A stretch of DNA of 64,000 nt from DASXMT01 sp963781305 (GTDB lineage: Bacteria; Actinomycetota; Acidimicrobiia; Acidimicrobiales; RAAP-2): positions 1,116,001-1,180,000 of the forward strand of contig CAWAFL010000001.1 of NCBI GenBank assembly GCA_963781305.1, written 5' to 3'. Below the pieces are notes generated by a model. The model searched no databases. It was not told the DNA's origin and worked only from the letters and a program-made list of their open reading frames with translations. A program made the translations under genes and the position numbers. Shown piece by piece: positions 40,931 to 49,500 of the stretch. The stretch's first letter is position 1. Every line of letters begins with the position of its first letter.

Positions 40931-42099
40931 TGGCCGCCGTCCCCGAGCGATTCCAGATCGCGGTCGACGACCTCGTGCTCGAGGATCTCCAGGACCGATT
41001 GACTCGGACGCGCTGGCCCCGCGACCCCGGCAATGACGACTGGCGCTACGGGACCAACCGGGCCTGGCTCGAGGAGCTGGTCGACTACTGGCGCAACCAG
41101 TACGACTGGCGCGTCCACGAGAAGGCCATGAACCGCTTCGAGCACTACCGGGTGGTGCTCGACGATGTCCCCATTCACTACATCCATCGCCGAGGAGTCG
41201 GCCCCCATCCTGTCCCGTTGGTGTTGACCCACGGATGGCCGTGGACGTTCTGGGACTTCGCCGAGACGATCGATGCGCTGGCCGACCCGGCCAGCCACGG
41301 CGGTGACCCGGCCGACGCGTTCGACGTGGTCGTTCCCTCACTCCCGGGTTACGGCTACTCGGTGCCGTTGACCCGCACGGGGGTGACCGTGCGCACCACC
41401 GCCGGGCTGTGGGTCCGGCTCATGCAAGGGGTGCTGGGCTACGGCAGGTTCGGGGCCCACGGTGGCGACTGGGGCGCCAGCGTGACCGCCCAGCTCGGCC
41501 ATGAGTACCCCCGGCACATGGTGGGGGTGCACCTCAGCCTGCCGGTGCTGATGCGCGTCTCCTACTACTCGGGGCTCTCGGCCAACGACTACGGACCGGG
41601 GGAAGAAGGCTGGTTCGAGAAGATGCAGGAACGCATGGCCTTCGCCACCAGCCACGTGGCCGTACAGTCACAGGATCCCCAGACCCTGGCGTATGCCCTC
41701 CACGACTCACCCGTCGGCCTGGCCTCGTGGATCCTGGAACGGCGGCGTCTGTGGAGCGACCACGACGGCGACGTCTACGACGCGCTCTCCCGGGACTTTC
41801 TGCTCACGAGCGTGATGCTCTACTGGGTGACCGAGAGCATCGGGTCGACCATGCGCTACTACTGGGAGAACTTCCGGGAGCCCAACCGCCTGGCCCATGA
41901 TCGGATCCCGTCCATCGAAGCGCCCACCGGCATAGCCGTCTTTCCCCGGGACCTCGTGTTCGTGCCCCGCCGGCTGGCTGAGCGCTACACCAACCTGACC
42001 CGGTGGACAGAGATGCCCCGGGGAGGGCATTTCGCCGCGGCCGAGCAGCCCGACCTGCTGGTCGACGATCTCCGAGCGTTCTTCCGGCCCCTGCGATAG
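40930..42099 (+). CDS. Microsomal-type epoxide hydrolase (alpha/beta hydrolase with EHN domain)
   Basis: A 389-residue epoxide hydrolase. The N-terminal EHN domain (FQIAVDDLVLEDLQDRLTRT) is followed by the alpha/beta core with THGWPWTFWDF (HGxP oxyanion motif), LPGYGYS, the nucleophile Asp in HGGDWGAS and the catalytic His in RGGHFAAAEQP. It opens epoxides through a covalent ester intermediate to give diols. The ATG at 40930 is in the stop codon of the oxygenase gene. Its pairing with a Baeyer-Villiger-type enzyme suggests sequential oxidation of a cyclic or unsaturated substrate; the epoxide source is not encoded beside it. Confidence 0.92.
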   Translation: MAAVPERFQIAVDDLVLEDLQDRLTRTRWPRDPGNDDWRYGTNRAWLEELVDYWRNQYDWRVHEKAMNRFEHYRVVLDDVPIHYIHRRGVGPHPVPLVLTHGWPWTFWDFAETIDALADPASHGGDPADAFDVVVPSLPGYGYSVPLTRTGVTVRTTAGLWVRLMQGVLGYGRFGAHGGDWGASVTAQLGHEYPRHMVGVHLSLPVLMRVSYYSGLSANDYGPGEEGWFEKMQERMAFATSHVAVQSQDPQTLAYALHDSPVGLASWILERRRLWSDHDGDVYDALSRDFLLTSVMLYWVTESIGSTMRYYWENFREPNRLAHDRIPSIEAPTGIAVFPRDLVFVPRRLAERYTNLTRWTEMPRGGHFAAAEQPDLLVDDLRAFFRPLR

Positions 42100-42115
42100 G
42101 CGGCGACGACGCCGG

Positions 42116-43213
42116 TCAGGTCGACGAGGGCTCGGTGCCGGGGAGCTCGGTGCCCGGGAGCGACGGGGCCGGGAGCGACGGGGCCGGGAGCGTGGCGGCC
42201 GGGAGCAGTACGGCCACGTCGGCCAGCGAACGCAGCGTGTCGTTGAGATGGGTACAGGTGCTGACACCGGTGAGCTCGCGCCGGACCCACCGTCGGAGAT
42301 CGGTCAGGGGCATGCCGGCCACCCGGTGGGCACTGGCCAGGGCGCCGGGGCACTCCATCCAGGGCAACACGTGGGCGCGCGCCGCCACCTCACCGATCCG
42401 CCCGGCAGCGCCGTCTACGGTGCCGGTCACCGAGTACTCGTGTACTACCGACTCGACCACGTCCTCATCGGCGTGGCTGTCGCGGAAATGCACATCGAGC
42501 CGATGAAGACCGCCCGGCTCCGTCGGTGGCAGCACATCGAGCCGGCGGCGGCGACGCGTCCCGTGAGGGGTCATCGGCGCCATGGCGTGCCAGGACCACG
42601 GGTCGTCCGGGGACTCGAGGACGGGCGCCGGCGGCCCCATGGGCACGGGGATGTTGCCCGTGGCCCGGACCGTCACCATCATGGTGGCGTCGTGGGCCCA
42701 ACCGGCACAGAGGTCGTCCCGGGAGAGGAACTCGGCCGACATGTCGGCCCGCCGCTCGGGAGGCGTATCTCGCTCGTCGAAGGCACCGGCTCGCTGGAGG
42801 GCATAGCCCGAGACCAGGGCCGCGCCCGGCAGGTCGTCGAGGAGCAGGTACAAGAGCGTGCCCGCTTCGCATTCCTCGGGGACGGCCTCGTCGACCCGAC
42901 GTCGGAAGCCCGGACCGACCAGGACGCCGAGCAGCGCGCCCAGCTCGGGGACCTCCGGCGTGGTCTCAATGGCGGCCAGACGGTGGGTGGCCCCATCGAT
43001 CCGGGCCTCGAGCACGGCCACCCCGGCCACGTCCACCGAGCCATCGAGCGCGGTGCCCAGGTCCCGGGCCCGGGCGTCGACCATTAGGTCGCCGTGCAGG
43101 CCGTCCGGGCGCGAGGTGTCGATGCTCGATGTCCGGCGGATCGAACCGGGCTGTCGCGCCGGGGTGGCCAGGGCGGGGTCGCTCGGTCCCGCCGCCTCGG
43201 GGAGCAGCAGCAT
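42116..43213 (-). CDS. DUF2889 domain protein with low-complexity tail
   Basis: A 365-residue protein of unknown function. Its C-terminal third matches DUF2889: LPWMECPGALASAHRVAGM, DLRRWVRREL and GVSTCTHLNDTLRSL. The central part has DDLCAGWAHDATMM, and the N-terminal 45 residues are disordered-looking. The tail of LPAPS/LPGTE blocks is encoded by a 15-bp tandem repeat. The ATG at 43213 overlaps the stop of the upstream D-aminoacylase-like gene by one base (TGATG), so the two are made together. Biochemistry of DUF2889 is not established to my knowledge; conserved Cys and His residues could bind metal. Confidence 0.78.
   Translation of the reverse strand: MLLLPEAAGPSDPALATPARQPGSIRRTSSIDTSRPDGLHGDLMVDARARDLGTALDGSVDVAGVAVLEARIDGATHRLAAIETTPEVPELGALLGVLVGPGFRRRVDEAVPEECEAGTLLYLLLDDLPGAALVSGYALQRAGAFDERDTPPERRADMSAEFLSRDDLCAGWAHDATMMVTVRATGNIPVPMGPPAPVLESPDDPWSWHAMAPMTPHGTRRRRRLDVLPPTEPGGLHRLDVHFRDSHADEDVVESVVHEYSVTGTVDGAAGRIGEVAARAHVLPWMECPGALASAHRVAGMPLTDLRRWVRRELTGVSTCTHLNDTLRSLADVAVLLPAATLPAPSLPAPSLPGTELPGTEPSST
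42131..42205. repeat. Five copies of a 15-bp repeat in the DUF2889 protein tail
   Basis: Units start at 42131, 42146, 42161, 42176 and 42191 (for example CGACGGGGCCGGGAG). On the minus strand they encode LPGTE and LPAPS blocks. Confidence 0.9.
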
Positions 43214-44925
43214 CAGCCCACCGGCCTCAGCCGGCGACCGGAACGGGCCCCGGTCGAGCGACCGTGGCGCGTGGCCACCACGCCGTTGACCACGCTCATC
43301 TCCACGCCGACGGCGTCGGTCACCAGACGGCGTCCACCCTCGGGCTGGTCGTCCACGAAACGGACTCCCGTGGTCCCAATGACGTCGGGGTCGAACAGGA
43401 CCAGATCGGCAGCCAGCCCGCGCTGCACCCGCCCGCGATCGGTCAGCCCGAGGAGCCGGGCCTGGTCGCCGGTGAGCTTGGCCACGCCCCGCTCCAGGGT
43501 GAGCGCCTTGCGCTCGCGTACCCAGTGCTGCAGGGTCCACACCGCATAGCAGCTGTCGGTGTTGGCCAGGATGTGGGCGCCGGCGTCGGAGGCGCCGATC
43601 ATGGCCGCGGGATGGGCCACCAGCTCGGCTACTTCGTCGTCGTCCCCGTTTCGCATCACGGTGGCCACCTGGGTATCGAGATCGTCGGCCAGGGCCAGGT
43701 CGAGCAGCAGGTCGGTGGGGGCCACGTCTCGCTCGCTCGACAGCGAGGCCATGTCTCGACCCTGCACATGGGGCTGGTGGGAGTAGCGCACACCCACATG
43801 CTCCCAGCGCCCAGAGAAGACGGGCGACGACGGCATGATCGAACCCTCCTGGCGGAGGCGGTCCCGGCCGGCCGGGTCGGCGGCCAGCGAGCGGACGCCC
43901 GCCGCACCGTCGGCCCGCACTGCTCGCATCAACGTCGGCAGGGAGCGCACGAGCAGGCCCGGGCTGTCGAGCCGGGTCCACAGCTCGAAGGGACGGGTGG
44001 AGATCTGGGGCACCACGGTAACGTCCGGTCGCGCCCCGGCAAGGACCAAATCCATGATGGCCACGGCGCCGCCGGGGTCATCGTGGGAGCCGAAGATGGG
44101 GCCGACCACCACCGGGCGCCCCGAGGCCTGGGCCAGCCGCTGGTGCCAGTCCAGGTCGGCCACCCGCTCTGCCCTTCCCTGCAGCAGCGCGGCGTTGGCC
44201 ATGGTGAACAGCCCGGGGCCGGGGCCCGCCCCGAGCACGGCGGCCAGGGCCAGCAGCTCGTCTTCGCCGCACACCTGACCGGGCAGTGCCGTCCCGCCCG
44301 GTCCGGGGTTCCCCACCACCTGGTCGGTCGAGAACCCGAGGGCGCCGAGCTCGAGCCCCTGGCGAAGTATGCGCCCCATGGCCTCGATCTCGGCAGGCGA
44401 CGCCGTACGGGAGTAGGCATCGGGCACACCGAGCACAGCGGCGCGGAGCGGGACGTGCCCGATCTGAAAGGCATGGTTGATGAGTACGTCGAGCTGGTCG
44501 AGCCGCGCGCTATAGGAGGCCAGGTCGTCCCAGTCGAAGGGGACGGCGGCGTTGATCGATCGCTCGGGGATCTGCTCGACCGTGCTCATGGCCGCCACCA
44601 TGTAGGCCTGGGCGTCGTCCTCGAACACCGGGGCCAACCCGTAGCCACAATTGGTGGTCACCACCGTGGTCACCCCGAAGCTCGAGGAGGGCGTCAGGTC
44701 GGCGTCCCAGAACAGGTTGGCGTCGAGATGAGTGTGGGGGTCGATGAAGCCGGGCGACAGCACCAGGTCCCGGCCGTCCACCTCCTCGGCCCCGGCCCCC
44801 GCACAGCGGCCCCCGACGGCGGCGATCAACCCGTCCCGGACAGCCACGTCGCCGTCGACGGGCGGTCCCCCGCTCCCGTCGATGATCACGGTGTTCCGGA
44901 TCACCAGGTCGTACTGCGATGCCAT
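43213..44925 (-). CDS. N-acyl-D-amino-acid deacylase-like amidohydrolase
   Basis: A 570-residue member of the D-aminoacylase/amidohydrolase_3 group. The N-terminal beta domain YDLVIRNTVIIDGSG is followed by the metal motif GFIDPHTHLD, the Cys-bearing VTTNCGYGLAP, INHAFQIGHVPLR, and GASDAGAH near the C-terminus with the conserved Asp. Relatives remove N-acyl groups from D-amino acids or hydrolyse cyclic amides and related compounds. The ATG at 44925 fits the family start; upstream sequence does not. It overlaps the DUF2889 gene by one base. The 236 bases upstream hold no recognisable gene. Confidence 0.88.
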   Translation of the reverse strand: MASQYDLVIRNTVIIDGSGGPPVDGDVAVRDGLIAAVGGRCAGAGAEEVDGRDLVLSPGFIDPHTHLDANLFWDADLTPSSSFGVTTVVTTNCGYGLAPVFEDDAQAYMVAAMSTVEQIPERSINAAVPFDWDDLASYSARLDQLDVLINHAFQIGHVPLRAAVLGVPDAYSRTASPAEIEAMGRILRQGLELGALGFSTDQVVGNPGPGGTALPGQVCGEDELLALAAVLGAGPGPGLFTMANAALLQGRAERVADLDWHQRLAQASGRPVVVGPIFGSHDDPGGAVAIMDLVLAGARPDVTVVPQISTRPFELWTRLDSPGLLVRSLPTLMRAVRADGAAGVRSLAADPAGRDRLRQEGSIMPSSPVFSGRWEHVGVRYSHQPHVQGRDMASLSSERDVAPTDLLLDLALADDLDTQVATVMRNGDDDEVAELVAHPAAMIGASDAGAHILANTDSCYAVWTLQHWVRERKALTLERGVAKLTGDQARLLGLTDRGRVQRGLAADLVLFDPDVIGTTGVRFVDDQPEGGRRLVTDAVGVEMSVVNGVVATRHGRSTGARSGRRLRPVG

Positions 44926-45161
44926 CGAGCCGCCTAGGCCTCGCCGATGCGCGACGTCGGGCGCGACGCGAAAGCACTGTCGATGACCCGCAGCTTCATG
45001 TCGCACACCTCCTGACGCACCTGGCAGAATCGGGCGGGCCCACTACCACACCCGTTTTCGACGCTAGCCGCGTCGACCACGAGGCGGTGCGGCACGCCTG
45101 AACCGGCTAACGGCCTTCGTAGGAGGCCCGGGGCGATCCGATGAGCCCCGCCGCCGATACC

Positions 45162-46214
45162 CTACGTGGCCGTGCCCTTGTAGGAGCTCGACGCGGCCAG
45201 CTCGGCGGCCCGGGCCATGTTGTCGAGGACGACCGCCCCGAAGGCTTCGAGCTTCGGATCTCCGGCGGCCCGCTGGAATCCCTGCTCGAGCACGATGGCC
45301 AGCTTCCAGCTGGCGAGGACCAGGTAGTAGTCGAAATCATCGACCTGCCGCCCGGAGCGCTCGGCGTAGAAGGCGAGCAGTTCGCTACGACCAGGCATTC
45401 CCGTGATGTCCACGTAGCCGCCCTCCCCGCGCTCGACCGAGGTGTCTTCGGGCCAGCCCTGGAGAGCCCAGCCCAGGTCGAGCTTGGGGTCGCCTACGGT
45501 GCCCATCTCCCAGTCGATGATGGCGGCCAGCCGAGCCGGTGAGCCGTTGCGGAACATGACGTTGGCGAACTGGTAGTCGCCGTGCATGATGCCCGGCACG
45601 AAGTCGAGGGGCCTGTGGGTGGAGAGCCACGCGGTGGCCTCGTCGAAGCCAGGGATCTCACGACCCCTGATCCTCTCCAAGAAGCGGGTCCAGCGCTCGA
45701 CCTGCCGATCATGGAAGCCATCGGGGCGGCCGAGATCACCGAGTCCCTTGCCCTGCCAGTCCACCTTTCCCATCTCGACGATGCCGTCAATGAGCTCGTA
45801 GGCCAGGCCCCGACGCTCCTTCGGATCGCTGTCATAGGGGGCGGCCCAGCCACCGAGCGCCATCGGCGACCAGCCGTCGACGAAGCCCATGATGTAGAAT
45901 GTCCGGCCCAGCACGCTCGGGTCCTTGCACACGGCAATGGCCTCGGTGTGGGGTACGTCCGTACCGGTCAGCGCCTCGATGATCCGCCACTCGCGCAAGA
46001 TGCCCTCGTCACGCGTCGCGGGGGCAGTGCTCGGCGGAATCCGGAGCGCACCGTGCAGCTCGCCCCGCCGGATCTCGAAGATCTCGTTCTGGCTTCCACC
46101 GGAGATGAAGCTCGACTCGACGGGCAGGCCGGCACCGGGCAGGCCCTCCTTGTCCATCCAGGCGGCGAGCGAAGCCACGTCGATGGTCGGTTCCTCGATT
46201 GGGTCAGGGGTCAT
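45162..46214 (-). CDS. Aminoglycoside-phosphotransferase-fold kinase (ACAD10/LvaA-like)
   Basis: A 350-residue APH-fold kinase. It has the catalytic loop MHGDYQFANVMF (H-G-D-x5-N) and the metal-binding IIDWEMGTVGDP; the nucleotide-binding N-lobe includes ISGGSQNEIFEI. In humans this domain is fused to acyl-CoA dehydrogenase in ACAD10/11, and in Pseudomonas the related LvaA phosphorylates 4-hydroxyacyl-CoA in levulinate catabolism. Here it sits with an ACAD11-like dehydrogenase at 47307, supporting such a role over antibiotic resistance. The ATG at 46214 is the start. It is the last gene of the TetR-led minus-strand operon, 103 bases after the quinone oxidoreductase gene. Confidence 0.87.
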   Translation of the reverse strand: MTPDPIEEPTIDVASLAAWMDKEGLPGAGLPVESSFISGGSQNEIFEIRRGELHGALRIPPSTAPATRDEGILREWRIIEALTGTDVPHTEAIAVCKDPSVLGRTFYIMGFVDGWSPMALGGWAAPYDSDPKERRGLAYELIDGIVEMGKVDWQGKGLGDLGRPDGFHDRQVERWTRFLERIRGREIPGFDEATAWLSTHRPLDFVPGIMHGDYQFANVMFRNGSPARLAAIIDWEMGTVGDPKLDLGWALQGWPEDTSVERGEGGYVDITGMPGRSELLAFYAERSGRQVDDFDYYLVLASWKLAIVLEQGFQRAAGDPKLEAFGAVVLDNMARAAELAASSSYKGTAT

Positions 46215-46317
46215 GAACGGTTCCCTCCGGTTTCAGGTAGTGCGCGGACCTCGTTGGTCTGCTTGATCGCTCGGCCCTTCAGGCCGACGGTTCGCCGATG
46301 GTTGACAGCGATCGACA

Positions 46318-47295
46318 TCAGGCCCACGGCTCGATGAGGACCTTGCCCGTGGCCCGTCGTTCGGCCAGGTCGGCCAGGGCTTGGTCGGCCTTCTTCAGCG
46401 GGTAGGCGGCAGAGACGTGGGGAACCACCCGCCCGCTGGCCAAGAGATCGAGGAGCTCCGACCGGTCGCGGGCGACGTCTTCCGGCTGGTTGCGGGCGAT
46501 ACCCTCCATGGCGAACCCGGTGATGTTGACCCCTTTCAACAGCACCAGGTTCAACGGGATCCGGGGGATCTCCCCGGATGCGAATCCGACCGACACGAAC
46601 CGGCCGCCCCAGCGCATGGCGCGGAGGGCCTGTTCCGAAGCCGGACCGCCGACGGGATCGATGACCATGTGGGCCCCGCCCCCGGTGATCTCCTTGATCC
46701 GTTCCTTCAGGTTCTCGGTGCGGTAGTCGATCACCGCCTCGGCTCCCTTGTCGAAGCACAGGGCCAGCTTCTCGGGGGTGGAGGCGGCGGCCAACGTCCG
46801 AGCGCCCAGCACGCTGCCCAATTCAATGGCAGCCAGGCCGACCCCTCCGGCCGCGCCCAGGACGACAACCCACTCCCCGGGAATGACCCGGCCGACGGTG
46901 CGCAGGGCGTGGTACGCGGTGAGGTGGGCCACCACGGAGGCGGCGGCCGACCGGAGGTCCACCGCCGGGTCCACCGGCTGGACCGACGACGCCGGGACGA
47001 GGATCTGCTCGGCGAAAGCCCCGATCAAGGCGGACCCCATGACCCGATCTCCCACGGCCACCCCGTCCACTCCCGCCCCGACGGCGCTGACCGTCCCGGC
47101 GAATTCACTGCCCGGCGTGAAGGGGACGGGCACGTGGATCTGGTACTGGTCGGCCACCAACAGCACGTCGGGAAAGTTGACGGCGGCGGCGGCCACGTCG
47201 ACCACAACCTGGCCATCGGAGGGTATCGGTCCCGGGATTTCCTCGACCACGAGGGAGTCGACCGACCCGTACTGGTTGCATCGCAGGGCGCGCAT
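46318..47295 (-). CDS. NADPH:quinone oxidoreductase-like medium-chain dehydrogenase
   Basis: A 325-residue MDR-family protein with MRALRCNQYGSVDSLVVEE at the N-terminus, VNFPDVLLVADQYQ, the nucleotide loop VLGAAGGVGLAAIELG and TGGGAHMVIDPVGG. The zinc-binding residues of alcohol dehydrogenases are missing, so it belongs to the quinone oxidoreductase/enoyl reductase type that reduces activated double bonds with NADPH. The ATG at 47295 is 11 bases after the ACAD stop. In this operon it may reduce an enoyl or quinone-like intermediate. Confidence 0.9.
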   Translation of the reverse strand: MRALRCNQYGSVDSLVVEEIPGPIPSDGQVVVDVAAAAVNFPDVLLVADQYQIHVPVPFTPGSEFAGTVSAVGAGVDGVAVGDRVMGSALIGAFAEQILVPASSVQPVDPAVDLRSAAASVVAHLTAYHALRTVGRVIPGEWVVVLGAAGGVGLAAIELGSVLGARTLAAASTPEKLALCFDKGAEAVIDYRTENLKERIKEITGGGAHMVIDPVGGPASEQALRAMRWGGRFVSVGFASGEIPRIPLNLVLLKGVNITGFAMEGIARNQPEDVARDRSELLDLLASGRVVPHVSAAYPLKKADQALADLAERRATGKVLIEPWA

Positions 47296-47306
47296 GGATC
47301 CGCCGC

Positions 47307-48608
47307 TCAGGAGTTGCCGACGACGTGCTCGACGTACTTGGCCAGCCGCTCCCGGGCCGCCTCCCGCTGGGCGGGGAGATGGGCCGTGGGCCAGAGGCCC
47401 GGAGAGGGCTCGTAATCCTTCAGGACCTCGCGCGCCACCGTGACCTTGTGCACTTCGGTGGGTCCGTCGACCACGCTCATGACGGGCGCCATCCACCACA
47501 TGCTGGCGAAGGGCATCTCGTTGGAGACACCGAGCGCCCCGTGGGCGTGCATGGACCGCCACACCGCATCGTGGACGACCTTGGGCGTGAGGGCCTTGAT
47601 CGCGGCGATGTTCTTCCGGGTCTTCTGGTAGTCCTTGTACTGGTCGATCTCCCAAGCCGTGTAGAGGACCAGCAGCCGGAACTGTTGGAGCTCGGCGTAG
47701 GAGTCGGCGATGTCGCCCTGCATGAATTCCTTCCGGGCCAGCAGGCTGCCCTGGGTCTCGCGGCTCAGCACCCGCTCGCACATCAGGTCGAGTGCTCGTT
47801 GGCAGGTGGCCACCGTTCGCATGGCGTGATGGACGCGACCCCCGCCCAGCCGGGTCTGGGCGATGGCGAAGGCCTGGCCCTCCCCGCCCAGCAAGCTGTC
47901 GGCCGGAACGCGGACCTCGTTGTAGTGGATCAGGGCATGCATGCCCTGATCCTCGGATTCACCGGCCAGGCCGACGTGGCGGACCATGTCGACGCCGGGC
48001 GTGTCCGTGGGGACCAGGAACATGGAGGCGCCCTGGTAGACGCTGACGTCGGGATCGGTGACGGCCATCACGATCAGGAAGGCGGCGGTGCGGGCGTTGG
48101 AGGAGAAGAACTTCCACCCGTTGATCACCCACTCGTCGCCGTCGCGTACGGCACGGGTGGTGAACTGCTTGGGATCCGACCCGGCCTGGGGTTCGGTCAT
48201 GGAGTAACAGGAGAAGACCTCGCCGTTCAACAGCGGCTGAAGGTACGTGGCCTTCTGCTCGTCGGTACCGTAGTGGGCGATGATCTCGGCGTTCCCCGTG
48301 TCGGGGGCTTGCGTCCCGAACACGATGGGTGCCCAGCCGGAGACCCCGAGGATCTCGTTCAACAGGGCCAACTTGAGCTGCCCATAGCCTTTTCCGCCCA
48401 GCTCCGGGCCGAGGTGGGCGGCCCACAGGTCGTGGTCCCGAACCTCTTGCTTCATGGGGTCCACGATGGGGCGCAGCTCGTCGTCCAGAGGGTGGAACTG
48501 CAGATGCGGATAGAGCAGGTCCAACGGCTCGACTCGTTCGGTCACGAATTCGCGTGCCCAGTCCAGCTTTTCTTGAAACTCGGGCTCGGTAGAGAAGTCC
48601 CAGGCCAT
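47307..48608 (-). CDS. Acyl-CoA dehydrogenase, ACAD10/ACAD11-like
   Basis: A 433-residue flavoprotein. YSMTEPQAGSDPKQF is the flavin loop, the segment GGGRVHHAMRTV is typical of the ACAD10/11 branch, and DGPTEVHKVTVAREVL replaces the IYEGT-type terminus. Human ACAD10/11 domains act with a kinase domain on 4-hydroxyacyl-CoAs through 4-phosphorylated intermediates, and the matching APH kinase is encoded at 45162. The ATG at 48608 overlaps the TetR stop by one base. The likely role is handling 4-hydroxy or lactone-derived acids. Confidence 0.9.
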   Translation of the reverse strand: MAWDFSTEPEFQEKLDWAREFVTERVEPLDLLYPHLQFHPLDDELRPIVDPMKQEVRDHDLWAAHLGPELGGKGYGQLKLALLNEILGVSGWAPIVFGTQAPDTGNAEIIAHYGTDEQKATYLQPLLNGEVFSCYSMTEPQAGSDPKQFTTRAVRDGDEWVINGWKFFSSNARTAAFLIVMAVTDPDVSVYQGASMFLVPTDTPGVDMVRHVGLAGESEDQGMHALIHYNEVRVPADSLLGGEGQAFAIAQTRLGGGRVHHAMRTVATCQRALDLMCERVLSRETQGSLLARKEFMQGDIADSYAELQQFRLLVLYTAWEIDQYKDYQKTRKNIAAIKALTPKVVHDAVWRSMHAHGALGVSNEMPFASMWWMAPVMSVVDGPTEVHKVTVAREVLKDYEPSPGLWPTAHLPAQREAARERLAKYVEHVVGNS

Positions 48609-49297
48609 CAGTGTCCTTTCGTCGTGGTTTCTCTCGCCCTCGGGCGAGGTGGTTCGTCAGAAGGCGAGGCGTGCACGCCCAGGCCGGACAGCAATCGCTC
48701 GTTGCACTCGCTGATCTCCTGGCGGGCAGCCACAGGGTCATCGGCGTGGGCCACGTACATGACGGATCCTTCTCCTAGGGCGGTGAGCAGATGCGCCAGC
48801 GGCTCGATGGGCTGGGGCTCGAGCACGCCCTCGGTCACCGCTTCCCGTAAGTACTCGGCGATCTTCCGAGTGGGGCCCTCGATCCGATCGGACCAGGCGC
48901 CCTGGCCGAAGACGGCCGGCCCGTCGACCATGACGATCTGCCGGTAGGCCTGATTGGTCGAGGCAGCGTCGAGGTAGACCTCGCTGTTGGCGCGGAAGAG
49001 GGCCCAGGCGTTGGCGCGACGGTCACCCGACCGTCGCAACAGGGACTCGATGACCTCGGACTCAACCTCCTCGAACACAGCCCGGAACAGATCCTCCTTG
49101 TCCCGGAAGTGGTGGTACAGCGCGCCTCGGGTCAGGCCGGCTCCCTGCACGATCTCCTCGGTGCGGGTGGCTTGAAAGCCGTTGGCGGCGAACAACTCCC
49201 TCGCCTTGGCGAGGAGTGCGCGCCGCGTGTCCTGCACATGCACGGCCCGGAGACCTTTGCCCTCGTCCAGGCCCTTGCCCTCGTCCAAGGAGGTCAT
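48608..49297 (-). CDS. TetR family transcriptional regulator
   Basis: A 229-residue regulator. RRALLAKARELFAANGFQAT, TEEIVQGAGLTRGALYHHFR and DKEDLFRAVF form an AcrR/TetR DNA-binding domain, and the C-domain is helical. The N-terminus holds the duplicated block DEGKGL, encoded by an 18-bp repeat. The ATG at 49297 is used, and its stop overlaps the start of the dehydrogenase (TGATG), so it is the first gene of its own operon. An AT-rich palindrome at 49414, in the divergent promoter shared with the SDR at 49501, is the likely binding site. Confidence 0.92.
   Translation of the reverse strand: MTSLDEGKGLDEGKGLRAVHVQDTRRALLAKARELFAANGFQATRTEEIVQGAGLTRGALYHHFRDKEDLFRAVFEEVESEVIESLLRRSGDRRANAWALFRANSEVYLDAASTNQAYRQIVMVDGPAVFGQGAWSDRIEGPTRKIAEYLREAVTEGVLEPQPIEPLAHLLTALGEGSVMYVAHADDPVAARQEISECNERLLSGLGVHASPSDEPPRPRARETTTKGH
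49254..49289. repeat. Two copies of an 18-bp repeat in the TetR N-terminus
   Basis: CCTTTGCCCTCGTCCAGG and CCCTTGCCCTCGTCCAAG lie in tandem and encode DEGKGL twice on the minus strand. Confidence 0.88.
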
Positions 49298-49413
49298 TGG
49301 TTCCGCCCGGCAGAAAGCACGAGATCAACCGCCTGGCATCCAACCCGGCGAGGCCAGCGGCCGGGACAGGGAGTGCTCAGGTGTCTTAGCTCAGCGTGAT
49401 ACATTGCGTCTTT

Positions 49414-49428
49414 AACATACATAATGTT
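49414..49428. promoter_or_regulatory. AT-rich operator candidate AACAT-ACATA-ATGTT
   Basis: A perfect 5-base inverted repeat around five bases in a locally AT-rich stretch, resembling AcrR-type sites with ACAT/ATGT arms. It is between the TetR start at 49297 and the SDR start at 49501, well placed to control both directions. Confidence 0.5.
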
Positions 49429-49500
49429 TGGCGTCGGCGCACAATGGTGCTTGCGGCAGGTATTGACGCCAAACAAACGGCAGATCGAAGAGGGCGTGGC

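Noticed and set aside
42526..44937. 803-residue open frame on the plus strand
   Set aside because: It is opposite the DUF2889 and D-aminoacylase genes, which have clear motifs, and its sequence is repetitive Arg/Gly/His text typical of antisense frames.
45162..46214. Antibiotic (aminoglycoside) resistance kinase
   Set aside because: The fold matches, but the operon with an ACAD11-like dehydrogenase supports a metabolic kinase; no resistance context is seen.
47325..48947. 540-residue open frame on the plus strand
   Set aside because: It mirrors the ACAD11-like dehydrogenase on the minus strand, which has full family motifs; no start signal supports the plus frame.
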